From Pseudobutyrivibrio sp. (lineage in GTDB: Bacteria > Bacillota > Clostridia > Lachnospirales > Lachnospiraceae), in assembly GCF_017471675.1 (NCBI RefSeq), contig NZ_JAFUSK010000021.1, positions 17,364 through 81,363 of the forward strand: 64,000 bases of DNA, read 5' to 3'. The first letter of the stretch is position 1; the number at the start of each line of letters is the position of its first letter. Both the position numbers and the translations under genes were made by a program. The notes under the pieces are model-generated. The model searched no databases and had not been told where the DNA came from. It was given only the letters and a program-made list of their open reading frames with translations. Positions 45,064 through 54,300 of this stretch are shown in pieces.

Positions 45064-46547
45064 CTTTCTCTAAACTCCTTAGGCGATACTCCCTCTATAT
45101 CCTTAAATACTCTATTAAAGTATTTGGTATCTGTAAAACCTACCTGTTCTGCAATCTCGTATATTTTCAGATTGCTACCTGTAAGCAGGCGCTTAGCATG
45201 ACTTACTCTAAACTCATTTACAAATGCAGAGAAATTCTTATTCATTTCTCTATGGAAAAGTGTGCTTAGATATTCTGGGGTTATAGACAAATAATTTGCT
45301 ACCTCTTCCTGGGAAATCTTGTTAGCATAGTTTTCTCTAATGTAGGCAATAGCCTTTAATATAGTATAGTTGTGAATATCATCACGGGTCGCTTCACCAG
45401 CAAACACTACTGCTGCTGCCTCGTCTAAACATCCCTTTATTTCAGATAACAGCTTTGCCCTTGATATCTTTTCTACTGTATCTAATTCCCTAAGCTGCCT
45501 GCCTTTATCAGGCCATATTTTAATGGCCAGCTGCAAAATAAAACCTGCAAGAGTTTGATATGCAATTCTTACAGAATATGGATCGTAGGCTTTTCCTATG
45601 AAACCTTTGGCAAAGCCTTCACTCCATTTTTGCCAGCCTTCCTCATCATTATTCACAAGTATTTTTTCTATTTCTTTTTCAGTATCTTTACTATATTTAT
45701 AATCCGTATATACGATATCTGTGTTACCCTCTATTACAATTCTGGTATCTAACATTTCCCCATACAAAAATTTCTTATCAGATTGAAGAGCAATATCCTT
45801 TAGCTCCTTCAAGCTGGACAAGCTTGCCACATACCATACCGAATCCTTTAGGCAATCAACAACATCTATTCTGCGGTCAAGCATGTGTACTATCTCTTCA
45901 TCAGATGAATACTTGCCGGTAGACTTATCATAAAGCATGAACAAATCCTTATTATCTTCAGATACATACAAGCCCTTATATTCCTTAAACTTTTCCATAA
46001 CGGTAGTCTTGTCAAAGCATCCTCTTGTGCTATATCCTCTTAAAAAGCATAATTCATATCCTTTTGATAATTCAAAAATCCGCTCAGCCTTGCCTATGTT
46101 TTCATCATTGTTTTCAAGGGCTCCTGAAACTATTGCTCTAATATAAGATGCAGGATCAGCGTCTATTCTAGTGGCTTCTGCACTAATCTTGGCAGAGATG
46201 GATTTTAGCACCCCGTCTACCGCATCCACGGTAATCGGCTTAAGCAAATAATCATCAGCTCCGCAGGTGATAGCACGCTTGGCATAATCGAATTCTGCAT
46301 AGCCTGTAAGTATTACGCTATGGCATTTTATCTGGCGATTTTTTATTTCTTCTAACATCTGTAATCCATCCATCTCCGGCATCTTAATATCTGTAAACAC
46401 CAAATCAGGATGTAATGTAATTATTGCTTCCAGCCCCTCTTTACCATTCTTCGCCTTGGCAATTACATCATGTTCCCCATAGCTAGATAATAATCTGGAT
46501 AACCCATTTCTTATTTTGATTTCATCTTCAACTATAACTATATTCAT
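45060..46547 (-). CDS. Response regulator, AraC/YesN type
   Basis: 495 residues. The receiver domain (1-120) has the acidic pair in VEDE, the phospho-acceptor in PDLVFTDIKMPEMDG (Asp-55 region), the Thr in VILTGYA and the Lys in YLLKPI. A middle region of about 270 residues is not recognised. The C-terminal AraC domain has two helix-turn-helix motifs (ISQEEVANYLSITPEYLSTLFHREM and IYEIAEQVGFTDTKYFNRVFKD). It pairs with the histidine kinase ending three bases upstream and probably activates the glycan operon. Confidence 0.9.
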   Translation of the reverse strand: MNIVIVEDEIKIRNGLSRLLSSYGEHDVIAKAKNGKEGLEAIITLHPDLVFTDIKMPEMDGLQMLEEIKNRQIKCHSVILTGYAEFDYAKRAITCGADDYLLKPITVDAVDGVLKSISAKISAEATRIDADPASYIRAIVSGALENNDENIGKAERIFELSKGYELCFLRGYSTRGCFDKTTVMEKFKEYKGLYVSEDNKDLFMLYDKSTGKYSSDEEIVHMLDRRIDVVDCLKDSVWYVASLSSLKELKDIALQSDKKFLYGEMLDTRIVIEGNTDIVYTDYKYSKDTEKEIEKILVNNDEEGWQKWSEGFAKGFIGKAYDPYSVRIAYQTLAGFILQLAIKIWPDKGRQLRELDTVEKISRAKLLSEIKGCLDEAAAVVFAGEATRDDIHNYTILKAIAYIRENYANKISQEEVANYLSITPEYLSTLFHREMNKNFSAFVNEFRVSHAKRLLTGSNLKIYEIAEQVGFTDTKYFNRVFKDIEGVSPKEFRER

Positions 46548-46549
46548 AC

Positions 46550-48349
46550 CTACTCACACTCACTTTTTGGAATATATAATGTAATCTCAGTTCCGATTTT
46601 CTCCACACTATTAATATTCCAATGAGCCATTCCTCCGTAATACATTACCAGCCTTGAAAATGCATTTTTCAGGCCTAACCCCGCTTTTTCTATGCTCTCA
46701 TCATTAATAACAGCATCTCGATTATTCATTTTGTTAACAAGCTCTTCCTCAATTCCATTCCCATTATCTGCAATACTTATTTGAAGGAACCTGCTATCTT
46801 CTGATATGTCCATATTTATAGAAAGCATCCCGCCTTCTTCTATTCCTTCAAATCCATGTAATATAGCATTCTCTACAAATGGCTGAATAAGCAGCTTGTG
46901 AATATGAAAATTCTTTATTTCTGGCTGCATATTAATCTCATATCTGAATGCCCCCTCATATCTAATCTGCTGTAACTCCAAATATCTTTGAAGGAAATCG
47001 CATTCTGCAATTATAGGCGTCTTTTCCTCCACCTTGCTCACTGAATGCCTTAATATCAACCCCAGGTTACTAAGTGCTTTACTGATTTCATTTTCTCCAT
47101 GCTCAATTGCCATCCAATTAATTGAATCCAGGGTATTATACAAAAAATGTGGATTTATCTGGGCTTCTAATGCCTTTAGTTCCGCATGGCGCTGCCTATC
47201 CTTGGCAGATGATATTTGCTGCAGCAGCTCCTTTACCCTGGCTGTCATTATGTTGAAGTTAGCTGCGATTGTTCCGAATTCGTCCTTACTTTTTACTGAT
47301 ATGCGTTTGTCCAAATCACCTGCCTGAACAGTCTGCATTCCCTCCACTATCGTATTTACGGATTTGTTAAAGGTCCTTGTTGTGTAAAAAATAATCAATC
47401 CCACTACAACAATAATGATAGAGCTTATTAACACTGTTATTATTTGAATCCTTCTAACATCCTTTAGCATCTCATCTGTGTCATAAGCATTTACGAATGT
47501 CCACCCTGTGGATTCATCCTTGTATTTATTGATTCCTATATTATGGCTACTTTGTAAATATCCACTTTCTCGTACGAAAGCTTCCAAGTTTTCCCCAGTG
47601 CTCATTGCTACATAAGCTTCACTAGGATATGAGATTACCTTGCCAGCATCGTCTAGGATGAAGTTGATTCCTGTTTTGCTCTCCTTAGATGAATTACATA
47701 TTGTATTTAGGACCTCTTCGTCAACAGTCATTATGACAGTTGCTATACTTCCTTTTTCCAACTGGTCAAAATTGTACAGTCGCTTTGATATATGAAAATA
47801 GTATTTTTTCACTCCATTTTCATCGAACTTCATACTAGGAGTAATAACCATCCCTGATTTGCTTTCCGCATCCAGGTATGGTGGCGCTATTCTCATATCT
47901 TTAAATCGATTCCAGATATTATACATAGATGAATCTGTTGCAAAATCGTAGGTTACCGACTCCCCATTCTTACACACCAGGCTGATAGAACGCACTCCTT
48001 CTACCACACTGGTGTATCTATGAAGCAACTCTCTAATATCGCTTTTAGCCGCCGCCCGTCTTGTAGGGGTACCGTTCATCAGAATCATTACCTGGTCGAT
48101 AACATTCTCATCCACATATATCTGATACATTAAATTGGTATAGTTTTCTAAGCTGAGATTAGTTCTCTCTGAAATCTGGATTAAATCACTTTGGATGATT
48201 TCATCCACCTGAGAAGTCATAGTTTCCCTGACACTAGTAAAATGAAATACCTGCAATAGAATAATAGGTATTATAGATATTAGTAAAAATATAATAATAA
48301 GCTTTTTGCCTATTTTAAGATCATTGTATCTTCTAATAATGCTATGCAT
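46550..48349 (-). CDS. Sensor histidine kinase, YesM/LytS type
   Basis: 599 residues. Two membrane helices (about 12-33 and 285-310 from the chosen start) flank an extracellular sensor domain. A HAMP domain (310-365) and a His_kinase region (EAQINPHFLYNTLDSINWMAIEHGE) follow, with an ATPase domain showing LLIQPFVENAILHGFE and ADNGNGIEEEL. A longer frame begins at 48382 without a ribosome binding site; the ATG at 48349 follows GGGTGGGTGA. It would sense extracellular glycan, possibly through the neighbouring lipoprotein. Confidence 0.88.
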   Translation of the reverse strand: MHSIIRRYNDLKIGKKLIIIFLLISIIPIILLQVFHFTSVRETMTSQVDEIIQSDLIQISERTNLSLENYTNLMYQIYVDENVIDQVMILMNGTPTRRAAAKSDIRELLHRYTSVVEGVRSISLVCKNGESVTYDFATDSSMYNIWNRFKDMRIAPPYLDAESKSGMVITPSMKFDENGVKKYYFHISKRLYNFDQLEKGSIATVIMTVDEEVLNTICNSSKESKTGINFILDDAGKVISYPSEAYVAMSTGENLEAFVRESGYLQSSHNIGINKYKDESTGWTFVNAYDTDEMLKDVRRIQIITVLISSIIIVVVGLIIFYTTRTFNKSVNTIVEGMQTVQAGDLDKRISVKSKDEFGTIAANFNIMTARVKELLQQISSAKDRQRHAELKALEAQINPHFLYNTLDSINWMAIEHGENEISKALSNLGLILRHSVSKVEEKTPIIAECDFLQRYLELQQIRYEGAFRYEINMQPEIKNFHIHKLLIQPFVENAILHGFEGIEEGGMLSINMDISEDSRFLQISIADNGNGIEEELVNKMNNRDAVINDESIEKAGLGLKNAFSRLVMYYGGMAHWNINSVEKIGTEITLYIPKSECE

Positions 48350-48380
48350 AACATTCACCCACCCAATACAATCATCATAC

Positions 48381-48415
48381 AAAAAATAAGCTCATTGCAC
48401 AACAGGCAATGAGCT
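48381..48415 (-). terminator. Terminator of the NRPS-PKS operon
   Basis: Minus strand: AGCTCATTGC (48406-48415), loop, GCAATGAGCT (48389-48398), then TATTTTTTG. It lies about 90 bp after the original NRPS stop at 48508. Confidence 0.8.
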
Positions 48416-48424
48416 CAGAGTGTA

Positions 48425-48455
48425 GACAACTAGCAACGGCTAGTTGTCATTTTTG
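48425..48455 (+). terminator. 10-bp hairpin with T-tract
   Basis: GACAACTAGC, loop AACG, GCTAGTTGTC (48439-48448), followed on the plus strand by ATTTTTG. A second hairpin in tandem with the NRPS terminator; it could stop plus-strand transcripts. Confidence 0.5.
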
Positions 48456-48507
48456 TGGCACTATTCACGACTTAAAGAAAAAGTGTATGAGATTTTAATT
48501 AGATAAA

Positions 48508-48613
48508 TTAAATTGTTTCTAAATACTTTGTCATAGACTCAATTGTAGGATGTGCAAGAATCATATTAATGGATACATTTTTCCCTGTACGCTTACTAAT
48601 TTCCTGCTGCAAC
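48508..48613 (-). pseudogene. Detached 3' end of the NRPS gene (PCP C-terminus)
   Basis: Read on the minus strand from 48613 this segment encodes QEISKRTGKNVSINMILAHP then TIESMTKYLETI and a TAA stop: helices III-IV of a carrier domain. It is separated from the rest of its gene by the element at 48614-51362. Joining base 51371 to base 48613 (one copy of GCTGCAAC) gives ...GGTSLQYFRLQQEISKRTGK... in frame. It has no start of its own and cannot be translated as a useful product. Confidence 0.93.
48606..48613. repeat. Target site duplication, left copy
   Basis: GCTGCAAC directly precedes the left terminal repeat of the element. The same eight bases follow the right terminal repeat at 51363-51370. 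Confidence 0.95.
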
Positions 48614-48641
48614 GAGCCTTTGAAAAAATCTCTGTAAATTT
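48614..48641 (+). repeat. Left terminal inverted repeat (IRL)
   Basis: 28 bp, GAGCCTTTGAAAAAATCTCT then GTAAATTT; matches the right end at 23 of 28 positions. The transposase start lies 58 bp further in. Confidence 0.88.
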
Positions 48642-48699
48642 AATATAAGACTTGGGTCTTCTATGATAAAATTCTTAATTATCAAGGAGGCCCATTTTT

Positions 48700-49944
48700 A
48701 TGGCAAACAAGAGACGCGACGTTTATAAGGCAAAACCAATGACAGAAGGAAAGAAGGCTGTAATCCAAGGATTGCTCAATGAGTACGATATCCAGACAGC
48801 TGAGGACATTCAGGATGCTCTCAAGGATCTTCTTTCAGGGACAATTCAATCCATGCTCGAATCTGAAATGAATGAGCATCTAGGCTACGAGAAGTATGCT
48901 CGTGATGATGAGCCTAATTACCGCAATGGAACAAAGCCTAAGACTGTTAGGAGTAAATATGGTGAGTTTGAAGTTGATGTACCACAAGACCGAAATAGCA
49001 CATTTGAGCCAGCCATCGTAAAGAAAAGACAGAAAGACATTTCTGGTATCGAAGAACAGGTCATTGCTATGTATGCCAAAGGAATGACAACGACTCAGAT
49101 TTCAGAAATGATTGAATCAATCTATGGATTTGAAATCAGCGAAGGCTTAGTTTCTGATATCACTGATAAGCTAATGCCACAGATTGAAGATTGGCAAAAT
49201 CGCCCTTTATCGGCAGTATATCCAATCATTTTCATTGATGCTATTCATTTCTCAGTACGTAATGATGGAATTGTAAGCAAACTTGCAGCTTATGTTGTTC
49301 TCGGAATCAACGAGGATGGAATGAAGGAAGTTCTTTCCATCGAAGTTGGTGAAAATGAAAGTAGTAAGTATTGGCTAGGTGTTCTAAATAGCCTTAAAAA
49401 CCGTGGAGTTCAGGATATCTTAATCCTTTGCTCAGATGGTCTTACTGGCTTAAAAGAAGCCATCCAAGCGGCTTTCCCTAACACAGAACATCAGCGCTGC
49501 ATTGTTCACATGGTTAGAAATACCCTTAAGTATGTCGCTAACAAAGACATGAAGGCTTTTGCTAAAGACCTTAAGACAATCTACACTGCGCCAGATGAGA
49601 AGACAGCTCTCAAGCGTTTAGACGAAGTGACCAAGAAATGGGAGCCACTTTATCCTCATGCTATGAATCGTTGGCGTGATAACTGGGATGTAATTACTCC
49701 AATTTTCAAGTTCTCTATGGATGTTAGAACCGCATTTTATACCACTAATGCCATCGAGAGCTTAAATTCATGCTACCGCAGATTAAACAAGCAAAGAAGC
49801 GTATTCCCAAGCTCACAGGCTCTGATGAAAGCTTTATATTTGGCAACCTTTGAGGCTACCAAGAAATGGACAATGCCAATCAGAAATTGGGGCAAAGTTC
49901 GCGGAGAACTTTCAATCATGTATTCTGGCAGACTTTCAGATTAA
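48700..49944 (+). CDS. IS256-family transposase
   Basis: 414 residues, the usual length, apparently intact. The DDE triad is D180 (IIFIDAIHF), D246 (LCSDGLTG) and E353 (NAIESLNS), with the N-terminal MLESEMNEHLGYEKY and PQDRNSTFEPAIVKK typical of the family (mutator-type). AAGGAGG precedes the ATG. It is transcribed toward the passenger genes, which are on the opposite strand, with a terminator between. Confidence 0.95.
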   Translation: MANKRRDVYKAKPMTEGKKAVIQGLLNEYDIQTAEDIQDALKDLLSGTIQSMLESEMNEHLGYEKYARDDEPNYRNGTKPKTVRSKYGEFEVDVPQDRNSTFEPAIVKKRQKDISGIEEQVIAMYAKGMTTTQISEMIESIYGFEISEGLVSDITDKLMPQIEDWQNRPLSAVYPIIFIDAIHFSVRNDGIVSKLAAYVVLGINEDGMKEVLSIEVGENESSKYWLGVLNSLKNRGVQDILILCSDGLTGLKEAIQAAFPNTEHQRCIVHMVRNTLKYVANKDMKAFAKDLKTIYTAPDEKTALKRLDEVTKKWEPLYPHAMNRWRDNWDVITPIFKFSMDVRTAFYTTNAIESLNSCYRRLNKQRSVFPSSQALMKALYLATFEATKKWTMPIRNWGKVRGELSIMYSGRLSD

Positions 49945-49951
49945 TAAACAA

Positions 49952-49980
49952 AACCACTATCTCATTATGGGATAGTGGTT
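49952..49980 (+). terminator. Terminator of the transposase gene
   Basis: AACCACTATC (49952-49961), loop, GATAGTGGTT (49971-49980), then ATTTGTG. It separates the transposase from the oppositely oriented passenger genes. Confidence 0.7.
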
Positions 49981-50001
49981 ATTTGTGTAAACTGGAAGTT
50001 G

Positions 50002-50523
50002 TTAATCCAAAACATCTTTTATAGAATCCTCATAGCTTTCGGTGATCAGAGTAATCTTTTCTCCATTAGACTTGTAACCATCTATGACCTGGTGATTGTC
50101 TTGCTTCAGCTGTTCGACTGTGCAATAAGAATCATCTAGTCTTGTTTCAATATCTGAACCATGTGACTTTATCTCTTCAAAATGCGTGTCTATATATTCA
50201 TCTGACATAGCAAGACAGATGAACCTTATCGACTGAAGATACTGCTCATCAAAACTGTCTCTCCAATCAAAAGGTATATAACAGCCCTCAACGATAAGGT
50301 TTTGCTGGTTTTCAATCACGGTTTTCATGATCTCTCGTACAATTGGCCACAGATACCCTGTCAGAGACTCGTCGTCTTCCGGTGTCAATACCGTATTGCC
50401 ACTGCGGATCAGGCCCATTTTCAGGTGATCAATCGACAGATATGGATATTTGTATTTTTCGAGCATCTTCTGAGCCAGAAGCGTTTTTCCAGTATGAGAT
50501 GCACCCGTAATCAGTATGATCAT
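50002..50523 (-). CDS. Small P-loop kinase-like passenger gene
   Basis: 173 residues. Walker A GASHTGKTLL (about 7-16), then YLSIDHLKMGLIRSG and NLIVEGCYIPFDWRDSF, a pattern like adenylate/zeta-toxin-type or 2-phosphoglycerate-kinase-type P-loop kinases. The substrate is unknown; phosphorylation of an antibiotic is possible given its partner. It starts within the stop of the acetyltransferase gene (ATGA overlap), so the two passengers are one operon. Confidence 0.7.
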   Translation of the reverse strand: MIILITGASHTGKTLLAQKMLEKYKYPYLSIDHLKMGLIRSGNTVLTPEDDESLTGYLWPIVREIMKTVIENQQNLIVEGCYIPFDWRDSFDEQYLQSIRFICLAMSDEYIDTHFEEIKSHGSDIETRLDDSYCTVEQLKQDNHQVIDGYKSNGEKITLITESYEDSIKDVLD

Positions 50524-51158
50524 AGTCTTGCCTCGATTTCATTCCTGACCTTCTCCAATTCACTGCAGGTCAGGATTGGAATCAGACTGTTTATTTCTTC
50601 AATGCTTTTATCCCACCACTTGAATTTGAGCAGCAATCCGATAAGATCATCATCAAAGCGTTTCCTCAAGGGTTTTGCAGGATTTCCAACAACGATAGTA
50701 TAAGGATCGACATCACTTCCGACAATGCTGTTTGCTCCAATGATTGCTCCGTCACCGATATGAACGCCAGGAAGAACCACCGCATTTTGCCCGATCCACA
50801 CGTCATTGCCAATCACAGTATTTCCTTTGAATGGCATTTCAGACGGATCGGGAGTGTTCATTTCCCATCCTTCAAGCGTATAAAACGGGAAGGTTGAGAC
50901 GGCGTTCATCTGGTGATTAGCATCATTCATCACAAACTCGACACCTGCTGCGATCTGACAGAACTTGCCGATGATAAGCTTATCCCTGCTCCAGGGATAA
51001 AAGTTTGTTACATGACTCTCAAATTCTGAGTCTGCAATGTAGGTAAAATCCCCGACGATGATATTCGGATTTGTAATGGTTGGTTTCACATATATCTCTT
51101 TGTCATATCCTGCGACCGGATGGATCACATTTGGATCTGGGATTTTCCCATTATTCAT
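50520..51158 (-). CDS. Vat/CatB-like xenobiotic acetyltransferase (passenger)
   Basis: 212 residues of the left-handed beta-helix XAT family. The layout follows streptogramin A acetyltransferases (Vat) and CatB: YVKPTITNPNIIVGDFTYI, LIIGKFCQIAAGVEFVMNDANHQMNAVST with the catalytic His at 82, then IGNDVWIGQNAVVLPGVHIGDGAIIGANS hexapeptide turns and VVGNPAKPLRKRFD. Drug inactivation is a family-based prediction only; some members modify sugars. GAGGTGACCAACT precedes the ATG. Confidence 0.82.
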   Translation of the reverse strand: MNNGKIPDPNVIHPVAGYDKEIYVKPTITNPNIIVGDFTYIADSEFESHVTNFYPWSRDKLIIGKFCQIAAGVEFVMNDANHQMNAVSTFPFYTLEGWEMNTPDPSEMPFKGNTVIGNDVWIGQNAVVLPGVHIGDGAIIGANSIVGSDVDPYTIVVGNPAKPLRKRFDDDLIGLLLKFKWWDKSIEEINSLIPILTCSELEKVRNEIEARL

Positions 51159-51243
51159 AGTTGGTCACCTCGTCAAATCTCGATTTATCGATTTGTTATG
51201 CTAAAGATATTACTACACCACAAATTAAAAATCCAAGTTTTTA

Positions 51244-51272
51244 TTGACTTACAGTATACAGAACTGTATAGT
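51244..51272 (+). promoter_or_regulatory. Outward-facing promoter at the element's right end
   Basis: TTGACT (51244-51249), 17 bp, TATAGT (51267-51272) on the plus strand, pointing out of the element into the antisense of the NRPS gene. IS256 elements are known for outward promoters. Confidence 0.55.
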
Positions 51273-51274
51273 CT

Positions 51275-51305
51275 AAAAAAGGATGTAGAGTATCTAGCTA
51301 CACCC
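51275..51305 (-). terminator. Terminator at the element's right end
   Basis: Minus strand: GGGTGTAG (51298-51305), loop, CTACATCC (51281-51288), then TTTTTT. It would stop NRPS transcripts about 20 bp after the new stop codon and shield the passenger genes. Confidence 0.65.
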
Positions 51306-51321
51306 TCACAAATCTAAATTA

Positions 51322-54300
51322 TCATAGAAGTTCCATATTTACAGAGAAAATTTCAAAGTCTCGCTGCAACCTGAAATATTGTAAAGATGTACCACCTAAC
51401 TCTTGAAATCCTTTATTGCCAGGAACTGTATCCATTTCCAATATTTTTCCCCAGGCACTTTCAACCTGATTATATATAGTTTTATTGGAATTAATATCAT
51501 TCGTAATACCATGCTTTGTGCGCCTTCCATATGAAATGGTACGTTTTGCTTTTAATTGTCCCAATTTACTACGGTCAATTTTTCCGTTTGAATTCAGCGG
51601 AATATCTTTTAAAGCAATAAACTCATGTGGCAAATAACTCTCAGGAAGAAACTCTCTCATCTTTGTTCTAAAAAATCCACTACTATCACTTGGATTGTCA
51701 GATTGTGACACATAATACATGATATATTTCTTTTTACCATCACATTCTTCAATATTAAAAGCACATTGCGATGCTTTACTGATTTTTTGAAAAACAGACT
51801 CTATTTCCTCTACTTCAACTCTCTGTCCGTTAATCTTAATCTGAAAATCTTCTCTTCCTAAAAATTCATACTCATTATTATCATTTAATATAGCCACATC
51901 TCCAGTTCTATACAGTTTCTCTCCAAAAATATCAGTGGTATCAATAATATTAGACTCTTTTTCACTCTTTCCAACATATCCATCAAAGGTTCCGATTCCA
52001 CCTATATGCAGAACTCCTTTCTCCCCTCTTTGACATTTTCTACCTTCATTATTTAGGAGATATACTATTTTGTTTGGGATTGGTTTTCCTATTGGAATCC
52101 TACCGCAATCAATATCTTTTTTAGTAACTTCATGATATAAGCTTACACAACTACATTCTGCCGGGCCATACACATTATAAAATCTAGCATTACAATTTGG
52201 CGAATTAAACCAACTAAGAAACATTTCACACGAAAGCTTTTCACCTCCACAAACCATATACGTTATAGATTCAAAATCAGAATAATTATTCTTCGATGCC
52301 TCTATTACCATTTCCTTAAGCAAACTAGGCACTGTGGCAGCATGAGTTATTTGTTCTTTAGATATAACATTAAGAATATATGGTATATCATACAATTCAT
52401 TTTTTACTAGACACAAACTTGCCCCACAACTTAGAGCCGCAAATAAATGCTTTACAGATCCATCAAATCCAAAATTATTTAACAAAATTAGTTTTGATTC
52501 CTGCGTAATGTTCATTTCTTTGATATACCATTTTATCAAATTAACAATACCCGCTTGTTGAATTGGAACCCCTTTTGGATTACCTGTGGTCCCTGAAGTA
52601 TTCATAATATACGCTAATTGTGTTGACTCTGTACATTTATTATCTAACAATGAAATAGACGGAATAAACTTCTCATAAGTATGCAAAGGGAATATAGTAA
52701 CATTCTCATATTCACACGATTCATCCGTTATATAATATGTCACACCACAATTTGTAAGTATCAATTTTGTCTTACCATATGGAAGTGAGCAATCTATCGG
52801 TACATATACCCCTCCAGCAAAAAGAATTGCGTATATCCATATTATTGTCTCATTGTTCTGATTACATCTTATGGCAATATTATCGCCTTTACGAACTCCA
52901 GACTTAACAAGTATTTCCGCGCATCTCAAAATATTATAGTATAACTCAGCATATGATAATTCACCTTCACTATCTTTTACTGCAATTGCTTGCGGATTGT
53001 TAGCACAAGAAGCCAAAAACATGTCAACTAAGGTATTTGGGCTAGAATTCTTTTCAGCCACGGCTTCATCCTCTCGATTTATAACATCCACAAATTCATT
53101 CAATATTTTTTCTAGCTCAGCATTATCATATCTTCCGCAACCTGAAGATAATCTACAATAATACCCCTCCTCACTTTTTTCTATAAGCATTTGTAAATCA
53201 GAATTACTATTTTCCTGCACATTCATAACATAGTGCATTTCAACAAAATCATTATCAATTGTGTTATCAATCATGTTAAAAATGAATCCATTATGAATAG
53301 CCTTGTAGTTTTCAAATAAGTTTTCATCTCTAACCTTTTTATAATATGAACCATGCATCTGTTCATATGCTTTTAACATTTTTTCTTTTAATAAATCTAT
53401 CTCATTTGCGCTTGTTACGAATATTTTGTCTAAAAACAAACCTACTGTTTTCTCAAAATCCCCGATTGCTCGATCCGAAGCTGGTACAGATACATATACT
53501 TTAGTCTTGTACTTTTCTTCTAAAACTTTCATATATGACCATAACAATGTAGTAAAAAGTGAAGTATTACACTGTTTTGCCTTCTTTTTCGCTTTGGAAA
53601 TAGTTTCGTTAGCCAGCGCCTTGCAGCATACAGAAGCATCTTTATTTTGTTTTCCATTTCCGTATTCACATAAAGAATTATTGTACGCTCTTAATTCATC
53701 AATACTTAAATCCTTATCAGTTTCTGCCTCGAGCTGTTTCAATGAAACATACTCATCAAAACTATGCGTTTCATACTCTACTTCTTTACTGTAATACTCC
53801 CTCAATATTTGATTAAATATAAGCCTAAATGATTGTTCATCTGCCAAAATATGATGAATAGTTAATAATAATCTTGCCTTAGTATCTGATTGTTTTATGA
53901 TTGTCACACGATAAAGAGGCCCCGTTGACAGATTCATTTTTTCTTCAGAAATAATCCTTTGAAAATCTCTTATACTATCTTCATTAACTATTTCTACATA
54001 CTGTATGCAACAAGCACTTGCTGATTTTCTTCGTAACGGCAAGCCCTCCTCATTTTGTATAAATACATTTTGTAAAGTAGGATTATTTAAATAAACTTTC
54101 TCTACTGCCGTTCTAAGTTTTTCAAAATCTATCTTGCCATTATTCTTATCTAACAAATCCATATATGCTGTAATTACATATCTAGAATTGTTGTTTATAT
54201 TATCATATACCCATATGTCTTCCTGTAACCTTGTTAGATCACAAGTAGATTCCTCTTTAATTTCAGAAATAACGCATTGAGATTTATTTTTTTCTTCTTT

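Larger units (their letters stand above)
48614..51362 (+). mobile_element. IS256-type element with passenger genes (2749 bp)
   Basis: The ends are inverted repeats: GAGCCTTTGAAAAAATCTCT (left, inward) and GAGACTTTGAAATTTTCTCT (right, inward), 23 of 28 positions identical over the first 28, with CTTCTATGATAA shared further in. An 8-bp target duplication flanks it, as IS256 elements make. Inside lie an IS256 transposase (+), a P-loop kinase (-) and a Vat/CatB-like acetyltransferase (-). No inverted repeat occurs right after the transposase, so the passengers belong to the transposing unit. The passenger part is richer in GC than its surroundings. It interrupts the last PCP of the NRPS. Confidence 0.9.

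Noticed and set aside
48418-48440. Left IS end at AGTGTAGACAACTA, weakly like the sequence near 49990
   Set aside because: Similarity is short and the region is a plain hairpin downstream of the NRPS stop; the true end with target duplication is at 48614.
49983-50000. Possible IS256 right end just after the transposase terminator (TTTGTGTAAACTGG)
   Set aside because: It does not match the left terminal repeat, and no target duplication is present there. The matching repeat and the duplication lie at 51335-51370.
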